From an uncultured Alphaproteobacteria bacterium (GTDB lineage Bacteria > Pseudomonadota > Alphaproteobacteria > Methylaequorales > Methylaequoraceae), in the NCBI GenBank assembly GCA_902536655.1, contig CACAYF010000003.1, positions 62,001 through 126,000 on the forward strand: DNA of 64,000 nt. Direction: 5' to 3'. Below the pieces are notes generated by a model. That model worked only from the letters and a program-made list of their open reading frames with translations, was not told the origin of the DNA and made no database searches. Each line of letters begins with the position of its first letter. The first letter of the stretch is position 1. A program made the translations under genes and the position numbers. This document shows positions 9,173 through 17,991 of the stretch, piece after piece.

Positions 9173-10563
9173 AATATTTTTCCAGGATTAAGAATATTCT
9201 GTGGATCAAATATTTTTTTTATATCTCTCATTTTGTTTAACTCCAAGACTTTTTTATTCCTTTTCAGTTCTAGTTTTCTGAGTTGACCAATTCCATGCTC
9301 TGCACTAATTGCTCCACCGTAAATTTTAACGTTATCAAAAACTATTTTGTTTACAGATCTACATATTGATTTTCTTGATAATTTTTTTTGTTTTTTAATT
9401 AAAACATTGAAATGTAAATTATTATCTCCTAGGTGACCAAAATTTATTATTTTGGCACCAATTGAAAATTCTTTAATACTTGTTGTAGTTTTTTTAACAA
9501 ATTCGGAAATATTGGATAGTGGAATTGAAATGTCATGTGGAATTATGAAATTCTCCTTCTTCTCAGCAAGTGGAATGGATTCTCTGTAATTCCATAGCCG
9601 CTTATTTTCACTTTCGGACTTTGACAAAATTAAATCATCCGTATCTAAATTTTTAAAATCCATTTTTGAAAAAATAAAATCGTTAAAGTCATTTATTTTT
9701 TGAAAATTTGAAAATTCTACTAGACAGTAACATTGATTTTTTTTTAAGTTTATAAATTTACATTCATGCTTTTCCAAAACTTCAATTGATTCTTTATTCA
9801 TGAATTCAAAACTAGTTATTAAATCTTTAAATCTGTTATTGATATTTTTATAAAAACCTAGGACTTGTGAAAAATCTTTAAATGAAGTCCAAAGAACAAC
9901 CTTCTCTTTGGGTAAAGGAAATAATTGAATTGTTGCAGCAGTAATGACTCCCAGTGTTCCCTCCGATCCAATTAAAAGATGTTTTAAATCAAAACCAGTA
10001 TTATTTTTTTTTACATTTTTGAGAGAGTTATAAATTCTTCCGTCAGGTAACACGGCTTCTATTCCTAAAATATTTTGTCGTATGGTGCCATATTTTATTA
10101 CGTTCAAACCACCCGCATTTGTTGCTATATTCCCTCCTATTTGGCAATTTCCCCTAGATCCCATGGATAAGGGAAATTCAAGATCATATTTTTCTAATTT
10201 GGTTTTAATGACATCTAAGATACAACCAGCTTCTACTGTTACAGAGTTTCCTATAAGATCAATATTTCTAATTTTATTTAAATTTGATAAATTAATTATT
10301 ATTTCATTTCCTTTTTTCGTTGGGACACTTCCTCCAACTAACCCTGTATTACCCCCCTGAGGTACAACACCAATGGATTTTTTCTGACAAAAATTTAAAA
10401 TTTCAGAAATTTTTTTTACAGATCTTGGAAAAGTTATCAACTTTGATTTGCCTATAAATTCTCCTCTCCAATCAATGCAATGCTTTTTTAAAACATCAGA
10501 CTCTGTTGAGTACTCAGAAGGATGCAGTTTATTTGTAAGTTCTGTAAGTTCTTCTTTTTTCAT
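9169..10563 (-). CDS. FAD-binding oxidoreductase (D-lactate/D-2-hydroxyglutarate dehydrogenase-like)
   Basis: 464 aa; VPQGGNTGLVGGSVP, GGNIATNAGGLNVIKYG, AEHGIGQLRK. Confidence 0.9.
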   Translation of the reverse strand: MKKEELTELTNKLHPSEYSTESDVLKKHCIDWRGEFIGKSKLITFPRSVKKISEILNFCQKKSIGVVPQGGNTGLVGGSVPTKKGNEIIINLSNLNKIRNIDLIGNSVTVEAGCILDVIKTKLEKYDLEFPLSMGSRGNCQIGGNIATNAGGLNVIKYGTIRQNILGIEAVLPDGRIYNSLKNVKKNNTGFDLKHLLIGSEGTLGVITAATIQLFPLPKEKVVLWTSFKDFSQVLGFYKNINNRFKDLITSFEFMNKESIEVLEKHECKFINLKKNQCYCLVEFSNFQKINDFNDFIFSKMDFKNLDTDDLILSKSESENKRLWNYRESIPLAEKKENFIIPHDISIPLSNISEFVKKTTTSIKEFSIGAKIINFGHLGDNNLHFNVLIKKQKKLSRKSICRSVNKIVFDNVKIYGGAISAEHGIGQLRKLELKRNKKVLELNKMRDIKKIFDPQNILNPGKIF

Positions 10564-11526
10564 TTATGATGCAGCTCTTTTTAGTCTTTCATTAATTGTT
10601 TTACCAATACCTTGATCTGGAATAGGGGCAACAACTATTCTTTTTTTTGAATATTTGTCTAACTCTCTTAGGAAATAAAATAAGTTGAATGCAGCTTCTT
10701 TTAAATCAGAAGTCTTTGAAAGATTCAATGTTGGTTGATGTGAGATTTTATTTTTGTTCCCAAAATCCAGAAAGGCATCATCTAAATTTGGTTTATCTAT
10801 ATTTAATCTTAGTGGAGTTTTTGGAGCATAGTGTTTAAGCATTTGCCCAGGCGAATTTGGACGTAATAGTCTTTTTTCTTTGAAATTTATATTTTTTACT
10901 TTTTTTCCTAGCTCTTGCATGATTGTTTTATAGTCTATAACACCTAATCTTTTAATTTCGTAAGGTTTGGTCGTCATGTCTAAAATAGTTGACTCTACTC
11001 CATATTCAGTTCTTCCAGAATCAATAATCAAATCAACCTTTTCACCAAATGAATCCACTACATGAGCAGCGTCTGTAGAAGATATATAACCGCTTTCGTT
11101 TGCACTTGGCGCAGCAATTGGTCTGTTAAGTTTGCTAATTAACTTTAAAACAAATTCTGAGGAAGGAATTCTGATTGCAATGGTTTCAAGTCCAGAAACC
11201 GCAAGTTCATGGACAAGATTATTTTTTTTTCTAGTTAAGATAAGTGTTAAAGGACCTGGCCAGAATGCTTTCATTATTTTTCTTGAGTCATCGTTTATTA
11301 CAGAAATCTTTTCTGCTAAGTCAATAGAGTTAACGTGAATGATTAAAGGATTAAATAATGGTCTCTTCTTAAGATTATAAACTTTTTTTATAGCTATGCT
11401 GCTACTGGATTCGCAAGCTAACCCGTAAACTGTTTCAGTTTTAATAGCAACTAATTTTTCATTTTTAAGAAATAAAACTGCTTTTTTAAGCGAATCCTGA
11501 GATTCATTTATTACATTGTTTCTCAT
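10564..11526 (-). CDS. L-threonylcarbamoyladenylate synthase (Sua5/YwlC/TsaC family)
   Basis: 320 aa; KTETVYGLACESSS, KKRPLFNPLIIHV, RIPSSEFVLKLI, GRTEYGVESTILD. Confidence 0.93.
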   Translation of the reverse strand: MRNNVINESQDSLKKAVLFLKNEKLVAIKTETVYGLACESSSSIAIKKVYNLKKRPLFNPLIIHVNSIDLAEKISVINDDSRKIMKAFWPGPLTLILTRKKNNLVHELAVSGLETIAIRIPSSEFVLKLISKLNRPIAAPSANESGYISSTDAAHVVDSFGEKVDLIIDSGRTEYGVESTILDMTTKPYEIKRLGVIDYKTIMQELGKKVKNINFKEKRLLRPNSPGQMLKHYAPKTPLRLNIDKPNLDDAFLDFGNKNKISHQPTLNLSKTSDLKEAAFNLFYFLRELDKYSKKRIVVAPIPDQGIGKTINERLKRAAS

Positions 11527-11633
11527 TGGGCTAATATATGAAAAAATAAAATAACTTTAAAGCTTATATTCAATATCGCTAAATTTAATAAGAATTCACT
11601 TACATTTAATGATTTAATGTGGATACTAAAAAA

Positions 11634-11759
11634 ATGGATCCGAGATTTCATAAATATTTATATTTAATTGCAATCTGTGCTTTGATAATTGCTATTCTTA
11701 CAATCACTAAGGGTTTAAATGAAATTAATCTTTTTTTTACTGAAAGAATTAAAATTTGA
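11634..11759 (+). CDS. Candidate small membrane protein (41 aa)
   Basis: MDPRFHKYLYLIAICALIIAILTITKGLNEINLFFTERIKI*; single TM; overlaps the 3' end of the convergent gph. Confidence 0.45.
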   Translation: MDPRFHKYLYLIAICALIIAILTITKGLNEINLFFTERIKI

Positions 11760-12405
11760 GGACCTTTAATACTTCATTAAAACTATCTATAACATAATCT
11801 GGCTTGATTGATTCTTCTATTTTTCCAAATCCATAAGTTACGTAAATTGATTTCATAGATAAAGCCTTTGCAGGTATAATGTCATTGCTACTATCTCCAA
11901 TCATAATCGCTTGTTCAGGTTTAACATGACACTCATTCAAACAATATTCTAACATTTCAGTATCTGGTTTAAGTTTAATTTTTGAATTCGAACCTAACAC
12001 ACAGTCAAAAAAATTATCAATTTTAAAGTCCATTAGAATTTTTTCAGTGATGTATTGTTTTTTATTAGTACAAAGAGCAATCCTGAATTCTGATTTAAGT
12101 TTTTTTAGAGTATTTAGCACATTCGGATATAAATATGATCTATTACTACAATTCATAAGATAAAATTCTAAAAAATCCTCTACTAATAAATCTATTTTAA
12201 TGGGAGGAATAAGTTTCAAATTTTGGTAGGCCCGCATTATCATTGCTTTAGCACCACCACCTACTAATGATCCAATAATTTTTTGATTAACTGGTTTTAT
12301 ATTTTGATTTCTTAAAACAAAATTTAAAGAATCAACGAGATCAGGCCCACTATTTATAAGAGTGCCATCTAAGTCAATAAGTATGCATTTTATTTTTTTA
12401 TTCAT
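11749..12405 (-). CDS. gph: HAD-family phosphoglycolate phosphatase
   Basis: 218 aa; LIDLDGTLINSGPDL, ALCTNKK, MIGDSSNDIIPAKA. Confidence 0.88.
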   Translation of the reverse strand: MNKKIKCILIDLDGTLINSGPDLVDSLNFVLRNQNIKPVNQKIIGSLVGGGAKAMIMRAYQNLKLIPPIKIDLLVEDFLEFYLMNCSNRSYLYPNVLNTLKKLKSEFRIALCTNKKQYITEKILMDFKIDNFFDCVLGSNSKIKLKPDTEMLEYCLNECHVKPEQAIMIGDSSNDIIPAKALSMKSIYVTYGFGKIEESIKPDYVIDSFNEVLKVLKF

Positions 12406-12472
12406 AAAAAGAATTTTCTCTACAAAAAAAATGTTATAATATTAATTTAATTTTTAATTTCAAGTTTACTTA

Positions 12473-13777
12473 ATGTCTTTATCTATAATTGTTTTAGCAG
12501 CAGGAAAAGGTTCAAGAATGCTATCTGCAAAACCTAAAGTTTTGCATGAGGTTGGAAATTATCCAATGCTCTTTCATATCCTAGATTCAATAAATTCTTT
12601 TAAAGATGCTAAGGTAAAAGTTGTAATTTCAAGTTCATTTACAAAGTATAAAAGTGAAATAAAAAGTAAATACAGAAAAATAACTTTTTCAACACAGATC
12701 AAACAAAATGGTACTGCAGATGCTGTAAATTCTTCACTAGATGAAAATACAAAGAGTTCTAATACCACTCTAGTTTTATGTGGGGACACGCCATTAATTT
12801 CACCAAAGACATTAAAAAAATCTTTGAAAAAATTTCATAAAGATAATTTAGATTTATGTGTTATTTCAATGACCCCAGACAACGAGATGAATTCTTATGG
12901 AAAATTAAAATTTGAAAATAAAAGATTAACCGGAATAGTTGAGAACAGTGAAATTGAAAACGATAAACACTCTAATATATGTAATTCTGGAATAATGATT
13001 TTTAAAACAAAAAGACTTATTGAAAACTTAAAATTAATTAAAAATAAAAATAATAAAAGAGAGTATTTTTTAACAGATTTGGTCGAAATCTTTAATAACA
13101 AAAATCTTTCAACCGATCATTTTTCGTGTGATTTTACTGAGACATTAGGTGTTAATTGTATGAAGGATCTAGCGAGAGTAAATTTCGAATTTCAGAAGAA
13201 AAAAAGAAATTATTATTTATCTAAAGGTGTTCAAATGGTGGCCCCTGAAACAATTTTTTTTAGTTACGATACTCAAATTGGTAAAGATGTTATTATCCAA
13301 CCAAATGTATATTTTGGTTTGGAAGTTAAAATCAAAGATCGGGTTACTTTGAGAAGTTTTAGTTATCTTGATAATGTAATTGTTTCTAATAACTCTGTAA
13401 TTGGTCCCTATGCAAGAATCAGAGATGGGGTTGAAATTAAAGAAAACTCCAAAATTGGAAATTTTGTTGAAATAAAAAAATCAAAAGTTGATAAGAATGT
13501 AAAAATCTCTCATCTATCATACATCGGGGATTCAATTATTAATAGCGATAGTAATATAGGTGCTGGTGCAATTACTTGCAATTATGATGGTTTTAGAAAA
13601 AACAAAACTATAATTGGTAAAAACTGCTTTATTGGATCCAATACCTCTTTAGTTGCCCCGTTAAATATTAAAAAAGGATCTGTAGTCGGAGCTGGCACTG
13701 TTGTTAACAAGGATGTTCCAATTGAAACTGTTGTTTATCGAAAATCTGAATTAATCAAAAAAAATAAAAAAAAATAA
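12473..13777 (+). CDS. glmU: Bifunctional UDP-GlcNAc pyrophosphorylase / GlcN-1-P acetyltransferase
   Basis: 434 aa; IVLAAGKGSRMLSAKPKVLH, left-handed beta-helix C-terminus. Confidence 0.96.
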   Translation: MSLSIIVLAAGKGSRMLSAKPKVLHEVGNYPMLFHILDSINSFKDAKVKVVISSSFTKYKSEIKSKYRKITFSTQIKQNGTADAVNSSLDENTKSSNTTLVLCGDTPLISPKTLKKSLKKFHKDNLDLCVISMTPDNEMNSYGKLKFENKRLTGIVENSEIENDKHSNICNSGIMIFKTKRLIENLKLIKNKNNKREYFLTDLVEIFNNKNLSTDHFSCDFTETLGVNCMKDLARVNFEFQKKKRNYYLSKGVQMVAPETIFFSYDTQIGKDVIIQPNVYFGLEVKIKDRVTLRSFSYLDNVIVSNNSVIGPYARIRDGVEIKENSKIGNFVEIKKSKVDKNVKISHLSYIGDSIINSDSNIGAGAITCNYDGFRKNKTIIGKNCFIGSNTSLVAPLNIKKGSVVGAGTVVNKDVPIETVVYRKSELIKKNKKK

Positions 13778-15597
13778 TGTGTGGAATCTTTGGTATTTTT
13801 TCTAACAATCCAGTAATTAATCCAATTTTAACTGGACTCTCAAAGCTTGAATATCGAGGGTACGATTCGTCTGGTATCTCAGTTCTGGATAATAGTAACT
13901 CGATCATTACTGTAAGAGCTAAAGGTAAGTTAGAGAATCTAAATAAAAAAATAAAAACTAATGAGCTCTTTGGAAATATTGGAATTGGTCATACAAGATG
14001 GGCTACTCATGGTGTGCCATCCACAAATAATGCTCATCCCCATGTTTCTGAAAATGTTTCGATTGTTCATAATGGAATAATTGAAAATTACTCGCAACTT
14101 AAGAAAATGCTGAAAAATAAAGGATTTATTTTTAAATCGCAAACTGATAGTGAAGTTATAGCTCATTTACTAAGTTATGAATTGAGAGAAAACACCCCAC
14201 GTAATGCAATAAAAAAAACTTTACAATACTTAGAGGGTGCATTTGCTATAGCAATACTTTTTAAAAACTTTAATTTATTAGCAGGCGCAAGAAGAGGTAG
14301 TCCATTAGCAATTGGTTTATCAGATAAAACTACTTATTTAGGTTCTGATTCATTAGCTCTAGCGCCTTTTACTCAAAAGATTATATTTATGGATGAAGGA
14401 GATAGCGTTGTCATTGAGAAAGGCAATTTTGAAATTTACAATAAAGATTTTAAAAAAGTTAAGAGAAATATAACACTATCATCGTTTACTGGATCAAATC
14501 TTAACAAAGGGAATTTTGATCATTACATGCAAAAAGAAATTTTTGAACAACCACTTGTTATTGGAGACTCTTTATCAAGATTTCTTGATCCTATAAAAAA
14601 AAAAATAAATATTCTTGATTTAAAAGTTAATTGGAAACAAATTTCAAAAATAGACTTTATTGCGTGTGGAACATCTTATTTTGCATGTCAAACCGCAACT
14701 TATTGGTTTGAAAAATATTTAAATTTAAGTTCTAATTCTTATCTAGCATCCGAATTTAGATACAAAACGTACATAAAATCGAAGAATACACTTTCAATAT
14801 TTATTTCACAATCTGGTGAAACCGCAGATACGTTAGCTGCTTTAAAATTTGCAAAGAAAAACGACAGTAAAATATTCAGTATTGTCAACAATTCAGAGAG
14901 TAGTATTGCTAGAGAATCACACAATTTTATAACTATTGAAGCGGGTCCCGAAATTGGTGTTGCATCAACTAAAGCGTTTACTGCGCAACTTTGTATTCTA
15001 GCGTGCTTATGTTTAATAGCAGGAAGAGAGAGAAAAACGATTAAAAACTTCAAAGAGCAAAAATTGACTGAAAAACTTTTGGAAATTCCATCAAATATGT
15101 CATCTGTTTTTAACTTAGTGGGGCAAGTCAAGAAATTAAGTAAGCAAATAGTTAATGCAAAAAGTGTTTTATTCTTGGGAAGAGGTCATTTGTTTCCAAT
15201 TGCACTAGAAGGTGCATTAAAATTAAAAGAAATTTCTTACATACATGCTGAGGGGTATGCTTCTGGAGAAATGAAACACGGTCCAATTGCGCTGGTTGAT
15301 GATAAAGTGCCTGTAATTGTATTAGCACCTAAAGATAGTTTATTTGAGAAAAATATTTCTAATATGCAAGAAATCTTAGCACGCGGAGGTAAAGTTATAT
15401 TAATAACTGATACCAACGGCGACAAAGAGATCGATGATAAAAATCTAAAGAGATTAGTTTTAAAAAATCTTGATGAGTTTGTTCAACCAATAATTTTTAC
15501 ATTACCAGTTCAACTTCTATCTTATTATGTAGGCGTTTTGAAAGGAACTGATGTTGATCAACCAAGAAATTTAGCTAAATCAGTAACTGTCGAATAG
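13777..15597 (+). CDS. glmS: Glutamine-fructose-6-phosphate aminotransferase (isomerizing)
   Basis: 606 aa; MCGIFGIFSNN...RWATHG...SQSGETADTLAAL...DVDQPRNLAKSVTVE*. Confidence 0.98.
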   Translation: MCGIFGIFSNNPVINPILTGLSKLEYRGYDSSGISVLDNSNSIITVRAKGKLENLNKKIKTNELFGNIGIGHTRWATHGVPSTNNAHPHVSENVSIVHNGIIENYSQLKKMLKNKGFIFKSQTDSEVIAHLLSYELRENTPRNAIKKTLQYLEGAFAIAILFKNFNLLAGARRGSPLAIGLSDKTTYLGSDSLALAPFTQKIIFMDEGDSVVIEKGNFEIYNKDFKKVKRNITLSSFTGSNLNKGNFDHYMQKEIFEQPLVIGDSLSRFLDPIKKKINILDLKVNWKQISKIDFIACGTSYFACQTATYWFEKYLNLSSNSYLASEFRYKTYIKSKNTLSIFISQSGETADTLAALKFAKKNDSKIFSIVNNSESSIARESHNFITIEAGPEIGVASTKAFTAQLCILACLCLIAGRERKTIKNFKEQKLTEKLLEIPSNMSSVFNLVGQVKKLSKQIVNAKSVLFLGRGHLFPIALEGALKLKEISYIHAEGYASGEMKHGPIALVDDKVPVIVLAPKDSLFEKNISNMQEILARGGKVILITDTNGDKEIDDKNLKRLVLKNLDEFVQPIIFTLPVQLLSYYVGVLKGTDVDQPRNLAKSVTVE

Positions 15598-15601
15598 GAT
15601 A

Positions 15602-15808
15602 GTTTTGGGGGTTTACAATATTTTTAAGAAAAAGTAATCTTAAAATGATGGATCCTAAATTAAAAAAAATACTCATAATATCTGGTGTTATATTGGTACT
15701 TTATTTTATAATGTCTCCTTATCAAAACTGTATGAGAGGAGAATGGAAAGGAATAATTTCACAAAAAAACTTTTGTACTATGAACACTTCATGGTAAACC
15801 CCCAAAAC
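15602..15808. repeat. Segment bounded by 15-bp perfect inverted repeats
   Basis: Left arm 15602-15616 GTTTTGGGGGTTTAC; right arm 15794-15808 GTAAACCCCCAAAAC; exact reverse complements. Confidence 0.75.
15645..15797 (+). CDS. Candidate small membrane protein (50 aa) inside the inverted-repeat segment
   Basis: MMDPKLKKILIISGVILVLYFIMSPYQNCMRGEWKGIISQKNFCTMNTSW*; one TM plus two Cys; stop codon lies in the right arm. Confidence 0.55.
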   Translation: MMDPKLKKILIISGVILVLYFIMSPYQNCMRGEWKGIISQKNFCTMNTSW

Positions 15809-15816
15809 GTATCAAC

Positions 15817-15834
15817 TCGGTGACTGTTGAATAA
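15817..15834 (+). repeat. glmS 3'-end mimic, copy 1 (SVTVE*)
   Basis: TCGGTGACTGTTGAATAA vs glmS TCAGTAACTGTCGAATAG; 4 mismatches, all synonymous. Confidence 0.65.
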
Positions 15835-15847
15835 TTAAGGAGATTTT

Positions 15848-16030
15848 TTGATGTCTAAAATAAATATTGGTTTAATAGGAATTATATTAATTATTATTAT
15901 AATTTTGGGTTCTTCCCTTCATTTGAATTCAAAATATGAAAAATTGTATGAGGAATTAACTATAATAAAAAGTTATCTAATAGATATTGATAATGATATT
16001 CATGAAATTGAAGAGAAGAAAGAAAGGTGA
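15848..16030 (+). CDS. Small membrane protein with coiled-coil-like tail (60 aa)
   Basis: MMSKINIGLIGIILIIIIILGSSLHLNSKYEKLYEELTIIKSYLIDIDNDIHEIEEKKER; preceded by an AAGGAG SD-like sequence. Confidence 0.55.
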   Translation: MMSKINIGLIGIILIIIIILGSSLHLNSKYEKLYEELTIIKSYLIDIDNDIHEIEEKKER

Positions 16031-16078
16031 AAAAGTTGTTTTTTAAAAATGAATTTGATACCCACAATAGGAAAACAT

Positions 16079-16096
16079 TCGGTTACTGTAGAGTAA
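16079..16096 (+). repeat. glmS 3'-end mimic, copy 2 (SVTVE*)
   Basis: TCGGTTACTGTAGAGTAA; encodes SVTVE-stop, as the end of a mini-ORF MNLIPTIGKHSVTVE* (16049-16096). Confidence 0.6.
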
Positions 16097-16283
16097 TCTT
16101 GAGTCCTTACTAACACTTTTGATTAAATTAAATAATGAGTTCTTTTGGTTATAAAACTAAATAGATTTTAAAGTATTTAAGTTTTCAGAAGCTAAAAAAG
16201 CAAGATATTAATGACAAAAAAAATCTTAAAAGTAATATGTGATCTTCTTGACCCTGATAAAAAATGAAGTTAGATAATTTTAT

Positions 16284-16967
16284 ATGATTAAATTCTTTAA
16301 AAGAAAACATTCATTAGAGTCATTTTCTTTCACTTATAAGTCAAAAGAAAATTCACTTAACAAACTTTGTGAGAAGTTTGGTTGTGATAAAGGTTATTTT
16401 GAAGATTCTATGAGATATTTTTCATGGATACCTCATACATACACAGACCTTTATTATTTTCTTTTTTCTAACCAAAGATTGAATATAAGAAAAGTCTTTG
16501 AACTTGGAATCGGAACAAATAATGTATTTAAAGATGAGCTTAGAAGAAAATCACGTCCAGGAGCTTCTTTGAGGGTTTGGAAAGAATTCTTTACTAAAGC
16601 GAAAATCTTTGGAGCAGATATAGACAAAAATACATTGTTCAGAGAAAAAAGAATTCAAACGTTTCATGTAGACCAATTTGATTCTAAAAGTATTAAGAAA
16701 ATGTGGAAGAAAATAAAATTTAAAAATTTTGATTTAATGATTGATGACGGTTGTCACCAATTTGATGGAACAATAAATTTTTTTTTGAATTCAATTGATT
16801 TCCTAAGTAAAAGCGGATTTTATATTATCGAGGACGTCTTTTATAAGGACAAAGAGAAATATATTAACTTTTTTCAAGATAAAAAATTTAACTTTTATTT
16901 TGTGAAATTGCGTTCTAAAAATAATTTGAAAGACAATAATTTACTAATCATTACAAAACAAAATTAA
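16284..16967 (+). CDS. SAM-dependent methyltransferase-like protein
   Basis: 227 aa; VFELGIGTNN, PGASLRVWKEFF, IFGADIDKNT, LMIDDGCHQFDGTINFF, GFYIIEDV. Confidence 0.75.
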   Translation: MIKFFKRKHSLESFSFTYKSKENSLNKLCEKFGCDKGYFEDSMRYFSWIPHTYTDLYYFLFSNQRLNIRKVFELGIGTNNVFKDELRRKSRPGASLRVWKEFFTKAKIFGADIDKNTLFREKRIQTFHVDQFDSKSIKKMWKKIKFKNFDLMIDDGCHQFDGTINFFLNSIDFLSKSGFYIIEDVFYKDKEKYINFFQDKKFNFYFVKLRSKNNLKDNNLLIITKQN

Positions 16968-17174
16968 TATAAAATGTCATCTTAATTAAATTTTTACTTT
17001 ACCAAAAAAAATGATTAGGAAAAAAAGTTAAAATTTCTGATTAAGAAGAGAATTTAGATGTATCAAGGTTAAAGTTCATTACCGAACAAGATAAAATTCA
17101 TCTAAAGAAATATGAGAATACTATTAAGATATTGAAAAATGAAAATTAATAAATTCACTTTTCCAAAATATTAC

Positions 17175-17189
17175 GTCACAGTTGAATGA
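17175..17189 (+). repeat. glmS 3'-end mimic, copy 3 (VTVE*)
   Basis: GTCACAGTTGAATGA; end of a mini-ORF MKINKFTFPKYYVTVE* (17139-17189). Confidence 0.45.
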
Positions 17190-17428
17190 TTCAATATTAT
17201 GTTTATATAATTTTTATAATCATTTTTTTTAATGATGAATCTTACGGAAAAAAAAGAATTAATGTTGATGGAGTGTATTACGAATGTAAATCACCGAAAA
17301 ATTCTTTTGAAAGAACAAGAGGTGTGAGAAATAGAATATGTGTGTTTAGTAGTGAAGACAAAAACCAGATTAATAAAAGAAATAAAAATAAAAATCTAAA
17401 TTTGCGAAGAAAATTTAAAAAATTTTGA
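17186..17428 (+). CDS. Hypothetical secreted protein (80 aa)
   Basis: Hydrophobic N-terminus, basic C-terminus; start overlaps copy 3. Confidence 0.35.
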   Translation: MIQYYVYIIFIIIFFNDESYGKKRINVDGVYYECKSPKNSFERTRGVRNRICVFSSEDKNQINKRNKNKNLNLRRKFKKF

Positions 17429-17778
17429 AACCTTTAAATAATGAAAAATTATTACCTACACAGATTTATTTAAAAAAGTATTTTTTAGTGAAATTTATTC
17501 AGACGTTGTTTATATTCATAATAATTAGAACAGTTATTTAATTAATTATTTTGATTATGTGATGGAGAGAATGAAAAAAATTTATTGATTTTTATTCTTT
17601 TCTATAGCCCCAATTTGGTGTTTATATAATAGAAAAATGAATCAAGTGCGAAACATAAAGAAAAACAATAAGGAGTGAACCTTTATACTTTTTTTGAAAA
17701 TGAAATCAATGTAAAGAGTTTTTTATATTTCAAGAAAATTTAATACATTTTCAGAATCTTAACTATAAAGATGTTTAA

Positions 17779-17928
17779 TCAAATTTTATTGAAATAAAGT
17801 ATGTTTGTAAAATAAATAAGGATGATTTATTTTTGATACATACTAAGGGTAGAAGGGAATCTATTTGTAATTTCTTGCCAGTTGAAGAAACAATATATAA
17901 AGAGTCGAATGAATTTAATGATAATTAA
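17779..17928 (+). pseudogene. Possible decayed ORF remnant
   Basis: Open frame without start: SNFIEIKYVCKINKDDLFLIHTKGRRESICNFLPVEETIYKESNEFNDN*, in an otherwise non-coding stretch. Confidence 0.25.
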
Positions 17929-17991
17929 ATTATCTATATTTTTAATTATTATTTTATTAAGATATCATTTTCACGAGTACTTCATTATTTA

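Noticed and set aside
15602-15808. Inverted repeat as a simple glmS terminator
   Set aside because: Arms are separated by ~177 nt and lack a local hairpin plus U-tract, so an ordinary intrinsic terminator does not fit.
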